29,660 bases of DNA from a virus, in the IMG/VR virus record IMGVR_UViG_3300030090_002668, positions 1 to 29,660 of that record; one strand, 5' to 3'. A program made the translations under genes and the position numbers. Below are positions 1 to 6,471 of this stretch, piece after piece. The notes below the pieces were generated by a model, which did not search any database, was not told the DNA's origin, and saw only the letters and a list, made by a program, of their open reading frames with translations. Each line of letters begins with the position of its first letter. The first letter of the stretch is position 1.

Positions 1-1
1 T

Positions 2-295
2 AGGGATGTGTGGCGTGGCATTAACAATTTAAGAAGCCTGCTGCACAAGTCCTACTTTTATCGCCCCAACATGGAGGATGGCCTTAAAATGTTGCAGCAG
101 TATAGGGCCAAGAAAAATGACGCTGCTGGAATACTGGGCACTGTTCCTGTTCACGATTTTACTTCTCACGCCGCTGACGCTGCTAGGTATGTAGCGGAAG
201 GCATCGAGCATGGCTTACTCAGCACAACGGTCGGGTATACTCAAGATAAACGCAAAGGGCCGGTCTATGTTGAGGAACCGGTTAATGGTTTTTAA
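2..295 (+). CDS. terL: Terminase large subunit, C-terminal end (truncated by window edge)
   Basis: The frame is open to the left edge, so this is the tail of a longer gene; the apparent GTG at base 8 is not its start. The visible 97 codons look like the end of the RNase H-like nuclease domain of phage large terminases, which cuts concatemeric DNA at the procapsid portal. The clearest marker is FTSHAADAARY followed by VAEG near the C-terminus, matching the family's final D/H-x3-D-A-x-R-Y block. The preceding segment PNMEDGLKMLQQYRAKKND is the usual helix before it. The ATPase domain lies outside the window. It sits directly upstream of other packaging genes, with two bases before the next ATG. 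The identity rests on these C-terminal motifs only. Confidence 0.8.
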   Translation, partial: RDVWRGINNLRSLLHKSYFYRPNMEDGLKMLQQYRAKKNDAAGILGTVPVHDFTSHAADAARYVAEGIEHGLLSTTVGYTQDKRKGPVYVEEPVNGF

Positions 296-297
296 TT

Positions 298-648
298 ATG
301 ACAAATATAAGAGACATACAAGAAAAAGACGTAGAAGAACTAGTAGACATAGCCAAAAAGGACGGCCACGGACTATGGCGACCAACCAGCATTATTGAAG
401 TGGACGGGAAAATTAAGGGTAGTCTATCAATTGGTGGGGTACCGCTAATAACTGCTTTTATATCTAAGGATGTTGAATCGCCTTATGTTTTTAAAGAAGT
501 TATGAATCAAGGTAGGAAGACGATTTCAGACATTGGATTCCAAGACTTCTTAGTGGCCTTAAATGACGACAGTCCAGCATTTAGATTTATGCCTGCATTT
601 GGTTTGCAGCCTTATCAGTCAGTTATGTGGTATGGGCAAGCACAATAG
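298..648 (+). CDS. GNAT-like small protein (T7 gp13-like position)
   Basis: A 116-aa protein starting MTNIRDIQEKD. The opening pattern (R-x-I-x-x-x-D, then helix EELVDIAKKDG, then a strand with GKIKGSLSIGGVPLI) resembles the first half of the GNAT acetyltransferase fold. I do not see a convincing acetyl-CoA loop (R/Q-x-x-G-x-G/A), so catalysis is doubtful. Short GNAT-like proteins near the terminase occur in T7-like and other podoviruses, where T7 gp13 is needed for virion assembly; the same role here is inference. It is flanked by the large terminase and a TerS-like gene and overlaps the latter by 17 bases. No clear Shine-Dalgarno precedes the ATG. Confidence 0.5.
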   Translation: MTNIRDIQEKDVEELVDIAKKDGHGLWRPTSIIEVDGKIKGSLSIGGVPLITAFISKDVESPYVFKEVMNQGRKTISDIGFQDFLVALNDDSPAFRFMPAFGLQPYQSVMWYGQAQ

Positions 649-1099
649 ATTTACAGATGACAAGTATGCGGAGTACGCTCTTCGCATTCACAAGAAAGAC
701 GCATCGCAAACTATACCAAAGATAGCTTCTGCGGTGTTTGGAGTTAGCCTTAGCTATGCTCAGCAAAAAGCCTGGGACTGGATGAAGCATGCCGAGTTTA
801 TTCGTGAGAAGGATAGGCTTGAGCAAATTGAGACTTCCAGTGATCCCATGACTAAAGATGAAAAGCTTATCCAGAATCGGGTGCTAATTGACGAGGCCTA
901 CCGGATTAGGGACAAAGAAAACTACATTAAGCTAGTGCGTATGGACAATGAAATGCAGGGGCACACAAGGTCTGACGAACAAGGGGATGCGAAGTTGCAG
1001 CAAGGCAATGCCCTTATTGGCGAACTCATGAAACAGCTACGAGAAAAGAACAAAGATATTAAAGAAGCCGAAAGGGTTATAGACATTTCCGAAGAGTAG
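632..1099 (+). CDS. terS: Probable terminase small subunit (TerS-like)
   Basis: I start at the ATG at 632 (MGKHNRFTDDKY), giving 155 aa. An in-frame ATG at 563 would lie deep in the upstream gene. Residues about 10-60 look like the helix-turn-helix of small terminases: a short helix, IPKIASAVFGVSLSYAQQKAWDWMKHAEFI, then a coiled-coil-like helix. Residues about 85-110 (LIDEAYRIRDKENYIKLVRMD) resemble the oligomerisation helix of Terminase_2-type proteins. TerS would recognise the packaging site and stimulate TerL. It lies downstream of TerL rather than upstream, an unusual order. It ends in EE followed by a T-rich run and promoter P1. A DNA-binding regulator is the alternative. Confidence 0.5.
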   Translation: MGKHNRFTDDKYAEYALRIHKKDASQTIPKIASAVFGVSLSYAQQKAWDWMKHAEFIREKDRLEQIETSSDPMTKDEKLIQNRVLIDEAYRIRDKENYIKLVRMDNEMQGHTRSDEQGDAKLQQGNALIGELMKQLREKNKDIKEAERVIDISEE

Positions 1100-1115
1100 T
1101 TTTTTTATTTTTTAC

Positions 1116-1144
1116 TTGACAATTAATGTTTAATAGTGTATAAT
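1116..1144 (+). promoter_or_regulatory. Sigma-70-type promoter P1
   Basis: TTGACA (1116-1121), a 17-base A/T-rich spacer, then TATAAT (1139-1144): both hexamers are perfect consensus. The preceding TTTAC and the spacer end (AATAGTG) recur at P2, and partly at P3. Expected transcription start is near 1151, only about 14 bases before the ATG at 1165. It would drive the portal-scaffold operon. Confidence 0.88.
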
Positions 1145-1164
1145 GTTCGGCAACTTTTATTACT

Positions 1165-1503
1165 ATGGGTAATTTTATACCAGCATTTGTTAGTGCTTTA
1201 AAAGGAGGAACTATAGGAGCGGGAGCAGGGGCTACGGCAAAAACTGCTGCCTTTGCTGCTAAAGCTGTTAAAGTAGCAACCCCAATAGCTAAGACCGCAG
1301 CTAAATTTGGTGGACCTGCTATTGTTTCATCTGCGATAACAAAAGCGGCTGCACCCAAACCTCCAGCTACGCCGACTCAAATTAGTAAACCACCTACGGT
1401 AGAAACGGCTCAAGTGCAATATGAAATGCCGGAAGACCGTCGCCAAATGGATTTGCTTAGTACAATTATTGCTGGGCGAGAAAGAAAAAATAAATTAGGA
1501 TAA
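1165..1503 (+). CDS. Small Ala/Lys-rich protein of unknown function
   Basis: A 112-aa protein, first gene after P1. Residues 1-65 are built of small residues with regularly spaced lysines (GAGAGATAKTAAFAAKAVK, TPIAKTAAKFGG), which would form amphipathic or membrane-associating helices. Residues 65-80 are a Pro/Thr linker (APKPPATPTQISKPP). The charged C-terminus is MDLLSTIIAGRERKNKLG. I do not recognise a family. Its place next to the portal gene, which it overlaps by one base (TAATG), suggests a minor virion or membrane-interacting protein; this is inference. No Shine-Dalgarno is visible in the very short leader. Confidence 0.6.
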   Translation: MGNFIPAFVSALKGGTIGAGAGATAKTAAFAAKAVKVATPIAKTAAKFGGPAIVSSAITKAAAPKPPATPTQISKPPTVETAQVQYEMPEDRRQMDLLSTIIAGRERKNKLG

Positions 1504-3164
1504 TGCCTCAAGAAGATTCATCAAGGGCGAGAGCCATCCTTGCTGACTTCAACGACTTTCCAGAAATGGAAAAGTGGAAGTCTTACGCAAACAACATAGC
1601 AATTTATGGAGAGGAGCGTAAGTCTGGACAAGTTGGTGGTCGCACCGCAGGTCAGATTGACAGCACTCGCATATTCGACACTACATTTCGTGATGCCCTA
1701 GAGGTATTTAGTGCTGGCATTGTGTCGGACTTAACTCCGCAAAACGAGCGTTGGCTAGAACTTGAGTCACAAAGTTTTGACCCAGAAGTTATAGAAAGCG
1801 AGCGTCGCTTCTATAATGGTGCGTCAGATCGCATTCGCACTCGCATTGGTCAGTCTAACTTCTACCGTGCATTTCATGAGGCAGTGCATAGTGGCGGCAT
1901 GTTTGGTACGTTTTGCTTGGCTATGATGCCATCCAAGAAACGTGCGTTTAATTTTGTAGAAATTCCGTTTGGCAAGTTTAGATTCCGCGAGGATGAAGAC
2001 GGGTATGCTACTACGGTATTTCATGAGTGGGACGGTAAGACGGCTGAGCAAATTTATGCTTATTTTAAGGACGACATAGAAGATGGTAAGGCAGAGCTTC
2101 CAGAGGTTATTATGGACGCAATGAAGTCCGACCATCCTTCTTCTCGCAATAAAAAGTTTACCATTATCCACATGGTAAAGCCACGCCTAGGCTCAGAAGG
2201 CAACATACCGGCTGCACCAGAAAACCGTCCGTTTGAGTCGGTGTATGTTTGCAAAGAAAGCAGCAGCGTTATCCTAGACAATGATGGCCTGTACTACCAA
2301 CCTTACATTGTAACTCGCATACTTAAAAGCAGGCACGATGCAGGCTTTGGCCGTTCTCCTGGAACGCAAGCATACCCAACTGTCCGAGTTCTAAATCGTG
2401 CTATACGCGACATTAGCGTGGCAGTGGAGAAAGGTGTGCGTCCTCCAATGCTGGTGCCCAAGGATAGTTCTTATCGCAAGGACGACCGTGCCGGTGGGGA
2501 AATAATGTTTGACCCACACACTCCCAACGGAGTACCTCAACCATACATTGTCCCATTTAACATTCAAAGTGTTGATTGGTTTGTTCGTAGGCTTGAGGGC
2601 CAAGTTCGCTCTGCGTTTTTTAATGAGATGTTTAAGTTTTTTACTCAGCAGGACATTGCCACTACTGAGAAGACAGCATTTGAGGTTCAGATGCAGGCAG
2701 AAGAACAGCTTAAACTTTTTACCCCTATATTCCAAAACATCGTAGACGAGTGTTTAAATCAAGTTATTGAAAACGTGTTTATCCAAATGTCTTTAGTCGG
2801 GGATTTTGATGACATACTTGAGGAATCGGGACTTGAAGACATTAGCAATTTTAGCGTAGTATACAATAGCCGCATTGCTTTAGCAGTTAAGGCACAACGC
2901 ACACAAGGCTTGGTTAGGGTGGCTCAAGCTGCACAGGTTGTAGAAGCGTTTGTACCTGGTGCCGGAGCAAGGTCCCTTGATTGGGAGCGTGGCTTAAAAG
3001 AAATTGCCATTAACTCTACGGTGCCTGCCGAAATTGTTAATGATGATGCTACGATAGACCAGCTTAAGCAACGCGATGAGCAAATCGCAATGCTTACTCA
3101 GCAGTTGCAGCAATTGCAAATGGCTGGGCAGGCCGTATCCCAAATGGGTGCTGCTGGTCTTTAA
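1503..3164 (+). CDS. Portal (head-to-tail connector) protein
   Basis: The 553-aa length and sequence pattern fit the podovirus head-to-tail connecting protein family (T7 gp8-like). The dodecameric ring sits at one capsid vertex, is the channel for DNA packaging and ejection, and docks terminase and tail. Supporting segments are IDSTRIFDTTFRDALEVFSAG and then DLTPQNERWLEL near residues 50-85, the usual connector core, and a mid-protein PTVRVLNRAIRDISVAVEKG helix with RPPMLVP following. The C-terminus is Gln-rich coiled coil (QLKQRDEQIAMLTQQLQQLQ). It overlaps the upstream gene at TAATG, with a weak AGGA upstream. Confidence 0.88.
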   Translation: MPQEDSSRARAILADFNDFPEMEKWKSYANNIAIYGEERKSGQVGGRTAGQIDSTRIFDTTFRDALEVFSAGIVSDLTPQNERWLELESQSFDPEVIESERRFYNGASDRIRTRIGQSNFYRAFHEAVHSGGMFGTFCLAMMPSKKRAFNFVEIPFGKFRFREDEDGYATTVFHEWDGKTAEQIYAYFKDDIEDGKAELPEVIMDAMKSDHPSSRNKKFTIIHMVKPRLGSEGNIPAAPENRPFESVYVCKESSSVILDNDGLYYQPYIVTRILKSRHDAGFGRSPGTQAYPTVRVLNRAIRDISVAVEKGVRPPMLVPKDSSYRKDDRAGGEIMFDPHTPNGVPQPYIVPFNIQSVDWFVRRLEGQVRSAFFNEMFKFFTQQDIATTEKTAFEVQMQAEEQLKLFTPIFQNIVDECLNQVIENVFIQMSLVGDFDDILEESGLEDISNFSVVYNSRIALAVKAQRTQGLVRVAQAAQVVEAFVPGAGARSLDWERGLKEIAINSTVPAEIVNDDATIDQLKQRDEQIAMLTQQLQQLQMAGQAVSQMGAAGL

Positions 3165-3167
3165 TTT

Positions 3168-3425
3168 ATGGAAAAAGGAGAAAAGGACTTAGTTAAAGCA
3201 TATCAAGAATGTTTTAATAACGATTATGGCGAAACTGTTCTGAACCATCTTAAAGATGTTTGTCGGATGAACCAGTTTGGCGTAGACCCAAATGTAACCA
3301 ATGACGAGCTTAGGAGCTATCATCTTCTAAGCCGTATAGTTAATTACATTGAGTACATGCGGGGGCTTGAGAACTTTCAAAGACCTGAAATGGATGGTCC
3401 ATTTCGGATAATCAACGAAGTATAA
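3168..3425 (+). CDS. Small Bbp19-like phage protein
   Basis: An 85-aa acidic protein lying three bases after the portal stop. The layout (YQECFNNDYGETVLNHLKDVC, then an aspartate/asparagine-rich loop, then SYHLLSRIVNYIEYM) resembles the small Bbp19-type phage family, whose members have an early YxxxFxxxxGxxVLxxL helix and a final R-x-x-x-x-x-I helix near portal and scaffold genes. The function of that family is not known to me. The match is by eye and moderate. It ends by overlapping the next ATG (TAATG). Confidence 0.55.
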   Translation: MEKGEKDLVKAYQECFNNDYGETVLNHLKDVCRMNQFGVDPNVTNDELRSYHLLSRIVNYIEYMRGLENFQRPEMDGPFRIINEV

Positions 3426-3838
3426 TGCCTACAAAAAAAACAGTAAAAAAGGTTACCAAAAAGGTAGCCACTAAAACTGCGTCTAAACCCAAGGGTCCGA
3501 CGCTTGAAGAAAGACTAGACATGCCCATTGAAGAGGCTTATCCCGATGCTCCAGGACTCTGGAGTTCTCACGGAGATAAAGACCCTGACTTTGTGACATG
3601 GTTAAAAAAGAACTATCCTAAAGACTACGAAGCTAGGTATAAATATAGATATACCATCCTTGATAGTCGGGAAAAAGAAAGCGGTCCATCGCTTACTAGA
3701 CAGTGTGTAGACGCACAGAAACGTGGCTTTCAAGATGCTAGATCTCGTGCAGGATACAATGCTGACGAGTATGGTTATGAGGGCTTGGTTAAACACGAGT
3801 ATAATGTTGGGTATGAAAATGGTGGAGGTAAACTATGA
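3425..3838 (+). CDS. Hypothetical protein with Lys-rich N-terminus
   Basis: A 137-aa protein. Residues 1-25 are strongly basic (KKTVKKVTKKVATKTASKPKG), resembling a disordered nucleic-acid-binding tail. The remainder is rich in Tyr, Asp and Arg (YPKDYEARYKYRYTILDSREK; NADEYGYEGL). I recognise no family. It is translationally coupled on both sides (TAATG before, ATGA after) between a Bbp19-like gene and the scaffold gene, so it is probably made with the head proteins. A minor capsid or DNA-contacting role is only inference. Confidence 0.6.
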   Translation: MPTKKTVKKVTKKVATKTASKPKGPTLEERLDMPIEEAYPDAPGLWSSHGDKDPDFVTWLKKNYPKDYEARYKYRYTILDSREKESGPSLTRQCVDAQKRGFQDARSRAGYNADEYGYEGLVKHEYNVGYENGGGKL

Positions 3839-4728
3839 GCGAAGAAACAACTAACCCACTTGCAGCAGAGCCGACAGAAGCACCAGCAACCGAACAAGTC
3901 GAAGCGGCACCTGCTGCCCCTGCGGAGCCGGTTGCTACAGCAAACCTAAAAGAGTTTGTTGGCGATGACTTGTCGTTTAAGGAAAACATATTTGACAGAT
4001 TGCCTTTGGAAGAAGGCGAGAACGTCGATAAGTATAAAGCCCTTGGCGACAAATTCAACTCAGTTAGTAGCTTAGCTAAATCCTACCTTAACCTAGAACG
4101 CATGCTTTCTAAGGAAAAGATGCCCATCCCAACAGATAATGATGGCGATGAAGTATGGGATCAGGCTTATAAAGCTATGGGAAAACCAGAGTCTCCTGAA
4201 GGCTATCAAGCCCCAGAAGGAATAGATCCAGAAGCTAAAGCTGCAACTGATGCTATTTTTCATGATGCAGGGCTTTCGCAACGTCAAGCATCTAAGCTTT
4301 ATGGGCAAATTGCTAAAGCCCTTGAAGACAATGCAAGCAATCAGCAAGAGCAATCTACTCAAAGCGTAGAGCAGGCAGTTCAAGCACTAGAGGCAGACTT
4401 TGGTCCACGAGGTGGCGAAGGCTACCAGCAGGCCTTGGACAAAGCCCAAGTGGTTGCTAAGCACCTAGGACTAGACGTTGCCGACTTTTGGACTATGCCT
4501 GGGTTTGCTTCTCGTTTGGCGTCTCAGTACGATACGTTAATGGGGTCTAAGATTAGGGGTGTTGAAAATACTAGCATAACGTCATCTCAAAGTATTGACG
4601 AGCAGATTCACGACATTCAAAACAATCCGTCAAATCCTTATTACACTGCGTATCGGGATGGAGATCGCGCCGCTCATCAAAAGGTTTTAAAACTTTTTGA
4701 GGAAAAGGCAGAACTAGCCCTTGGGTAA
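3835..4728 (+). CDS. Capsid assembly scaffolding protein
   Basis: A 297-aa acidic protein directly before the capsid gene, the normal place for a scaffold. Residues 1-37 are a disordered Ala/Pro/Glu tail (EAPATEQVEAAPAAPAEPVA). There follows a segment typical of phage scaffolds (LAKSYLNLERMLSKEKMPIPTDND, residues about 80-105), then a Pro/Glu-rich GKPESPEGYQAPEG and a long helical C-terminal part (QASKLYGQIAKALED; FEEKAELALG). Scaffolds of this type guide procapsid formation and are then lost. A good Shine-Dalgarno (GGAGG) lies before the ATG, which overlaps the upstream stop as ATGA. Confidence 0.82.
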   Translation: MSEETTNPLAAEPTEAPATEQVEAAPAAPAEPVATANLKEFVGDDLSFKENIFDRLPLEEGENVDKYKALGDKFNSVSSLAKSYLNLERMLSKEKMPIPTDNDGDEVWDQAYKAMGKPESPEGYQAPEGIDPEAKAATDAIFHDAGLSQRQASKLYGQIAKALEDNASNQQEQSTQSVEQAVQALEADFGPRGGEGYQQALDKAQVVAKHLGLDVADFWTMPGFASRLASQYDTLMGSKIRGVENTSITSSQSIDEQIHDIQNNPSNPYYTAYRDGDRAAHQKVLKLFEEKAELALG

Positions 4729-4744
4729 TTATTTAAAATTTTAC

Positions 4745-4773
4745 TTGACATTTTAAATAAAATAGTGTATAAT
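4745..4773 (+). promoter_or_regulatory. Sigma-70-type promoter P2 (major capsid gene)
   Basis: TTGACA (4745-4750), 17-base spacer ending AATAGTG, TATAAT (4768-4773), preceded by TTTTAC; both hexamers are perfect. The expected start is near 4780, which leaves a leader of about 100 bases before the capsid ATG. It would boost the most heavily needed virion protein independently of P1. Confidence 0.9.
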
Positions 4774-4779
4774 ATGCAC

Positions 4780-4882
4780 CATTCCAATCAGACAAGCTTT
4801 ATGCCCTGTGTCGGAAGCCCCTGCCAGCGTTGACTGGGAACAGGAAATAAACCTGAACTATAACAACTAATTATATTACAAT
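4780..4882 (+). promoter_or_regulatory. Structured 5' leader of the capsid mRNA
   Basis: About 100 bases without a longer ORF. A hairpin forms at 4820-4844: CCTG and CCAG pair with CTGG and CAGG around a CGTTGA loop, with a GAA bulge on the 3' side. A tiny ORF at 4801-4833 (MPCVGSPCQR) overlaps its 5' arm but has no ribosome site. Downstream is unstructured AT-rich sequence with ATAACAACTAAT (4860-4871), nearly repeated before the gene at 16090. No Shine-Dalgarno is present. A role in mRNA stability or translation control is inference. Confidence 0.45.
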
Positions 4883-5776
4883 ATGTCCTCACAATATCCT
4901 AATGCATTCTCACAGAAGTTTGCTTCGGACGTACATATTCAATACCAGCAGGGAGCTTCTCGTTTAAAGGGCAAGCTCGCTGAGCGTAGCATGGTTGGTG
5001 GAGAAGCTATGTTTTTGCCCCAGGTTGGAGCAATTTCTAGCGGAACTTCCTACACTCGCGGCTCTGACACTGCGTATATTGATACGGTACACGAAACTCG
5101 CAAGCTTACTGCAACTCCAACTCGTTGGGCAGATCTTATCGACATGCCTGACCGCAATCGTAGCGTTGCCGACTTCCTCGGACCATACGTCGAAATAGCG
5201 TCTGCCTTTTTTGGCCGTTCTTACGACTCCACGGTTATCGCGGCTGCTTTGGACGCTGCTACGGCTAAGCTCTCTGGATCTACTTCCGAGTCTTCGGTTA
5301 GCCTTCCTGCTTCTCAGAAGGTTGTCGTTAACTTGAGCGGTTCCAACGAAGGCTTGACTCTTGCCAAGCTCATCGAAGCCAAGTCTATTCTTGGCAAGAA
5401 TGAGACTCCAATGGGTGAGCAAAAATACTTCGTTCACCGCCAAGAGCAGTTGGACGATCTATTGAACAACGTAAACCAAGTCAGCGACTCTGACTTTGCT
5501 GCTGTTAAGGCTCTCGTAAACGGTGAAGTTAATTACTTCATGGGATTCGAGTTCTGCCCAACTCAGCTAGTTGCCGTTGATGGAAGCGACATTGCAAGCA
5601 CGTTTGCCTACACTCGTAGTGCCGTCGTAGCTGGCATCACTTCTGCGTTTGAAGCTCGCGTTGAGCAGATTCCAACCAAGAACTACTCATTCCAAGTTTG
5701 GTGTGAGCAGGACATTGGTGCTACTCGCGTTCAAGAAGAAGGCGTAGTAGAAGTTCTCTGCGATCAGAGTCCATAG
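4883..5776 (+). CDS. Major capsid protein (Phage_capsid_2-like)
   Basis: A 297-aa protein after the scaffold gene. The N-terminus (FASDVHIQYQQGASRLKGKL), the following G-rich strand region and WADLIDMPDRNRSVADFLGPYVEIASAFFGRSYDSTVIAAAL fit the capsid family in which an 'A-x-Q-Y-x-x-x-V-x-x-x-Y-Q' start is followed by 'D-x-x-D' and 'R-x-x-D-x-x-I-x-x-AL' helices. The fold would be HK97-like. Codon use differs from its neighbours, with many C-ending codons (GAC, TTC, CTC), as expected for a very highly expressed gene. It has its own promoter P2 and is followed by strong hairpins. No Shine-Dalgarno is visible. Confidence 0.82.
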   Translation: MSSQYPNAFSQKFASDVHIQYQQGASRLKGKLAERSMVGGEAMFLPQVGAISSGTSYTRGSDTAYIDTVHETRKLTATPTRWADLIDMPDRNRSVADFLGPYVEIASAFFGRSYDSTVIAAALDAATAKLSGSTSESSVSLPASQKVVVNLSGSNEGLTLAKLIEAKSILGKNETPMGEQKYFVHRQEQLDDLLNNVNQVSDSDFAAVKALVNGEVNYFMGFEFCPTQLVAVDGSDIASTFAYTRSAVVAGITSAFEARVEQIPTKNYSFQVWCEQDIGATRVQEEGVVEVLCDQSP

Positions 5777-5788
5777 ACTCTTTAAATT

Positions 5789-5846
5789 CTAGGTTCTTCC
5801 TAGTCTCCTTGGCTCATCCCTTTCGGGGGGTGGGCTTAGGGGTTTA
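5789..5846 (+). terminator. Tandem hairpins after the capsid gene (terminator or attenuator)
   Basis: Two stem-loops. CTAGG-TTCTT-CCTAG lies at 5789-5803. A stronger hairpin at about 5807-5840 pairs GCTCATCCC with GGGGGTGGGC around a TTTCG-type loop, extended by CCT/AGG. Only a short T run (GGTTTAAC) follows, so termination would be partial. This would give abundant capsid mRNA and reduced read-through into the tail genes, or protect the capsid mRNA 3' end. Confidence 0.6.
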
Positions 5847-5859
5847 ACACACAAGAAGC

Positions 5860-6471
5860 ATGGCAGTAACAAAAACCGATATAGTAAATTTAGCGGCAAC
5901 CCATTTAGGGGAAAAAAGGTACACAGACCCTTTTACCGACACTAGTCCAACAGCCGAGCTTCTTAGCTTTCGGTATGACTTTAGCAGGAAAGAAGTGCTA
6001 AGGTCGCACACCTGGGGATGTGCTAAAAAAGACACTAGCCTCTCCGAAGATGCAACGGCTCCGGTCCATACATGGAGCAAAAGGTATTTAGTTCCTCAAG
6101 AGTCCTTAAGGCTTGTTAATATAGCTGATACGGACCTAGACGATTTACACTTTAAGGAGTACGAACTTAAGGGGCAGTACATACACACTGACTTAGCTGC
6201 TCCTTTAAAAATTACTTACATTAGGGATGAGGAAGACACTTCTTTATTTGATGCGTTGCTTATAGAGTCTATGGCACTTCACTTGGCGGCGTCTTGTTCA
6301 ATGGCTATTGCTGATGACAAGGGGCTTACCCAAGGATTGTTTAGGTTATATGACAGCAAAGTAGAGGAAGCTAAATTTACGGATAGTCTGCAACGTCGCA
6401 GGCCAGTTGACAACATGTACGCTTCTTCTGCTTGGGATTCTCTCCACCACGGCGGCGAAGGAGCGATATGA
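5860..6471 (+). CDS. Tail tubular protein A-like adaptor (T7 gp11-like)
   Basis: The 203-aa length suits the adaptor that joins portal to tail nozzle. The N-terminal part has the family pattern: IVNLAATHLGEKRYTDP, then FRYDFSRKEVLRSHTWGCAKKDTSL, equivalent to the 'R-x-x-L-x-x-H-x-W-x-x-A-x-K-x-x-x-L' segment of gp11-like proteins. A strand-rich part with KRYLVPQESLRLVNI follows, then a helical C-terminus (LFDALLIESMALHLAASCSM). It directly precedes the nozzle gene and overlaps it at ATGA. The Shine-Dalgarno is weak (AAGAAG). Confidence 0.75.
   Translation: MAVTKTDIVNLAATHLGEKRYTDPFTDTSPTAELLSFRYDFSRKEVLRSHTWGCAKKDTSLSEDATAPVHTWSKRYLVPQESLRLVNIADTDLDDLHFKEYELKGQYIHTDLAAPLKITYIRDEEDTSLFDALLIESMALHLAASCSMAIADDKGLTQGLFRLYDSKVEEAKFTDSLQRRRPVDNMYASSAWDSLHHGGEGAI

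Noticed and set aside
4801-4833. 10-codon ORF (MPCVGSPCQR) in the capsid leader as a separate gene
   Set aside because: No ribosome site, and it overlaps a hairpin arm. I mention it only as a possible leader peptide.
4964-5443. 159-codon minus-strand ORF inside the capsid gene
   Set aside because: It is a shadow caused by the biased codon use of the capsid gene, with no start context and no recognisable features.
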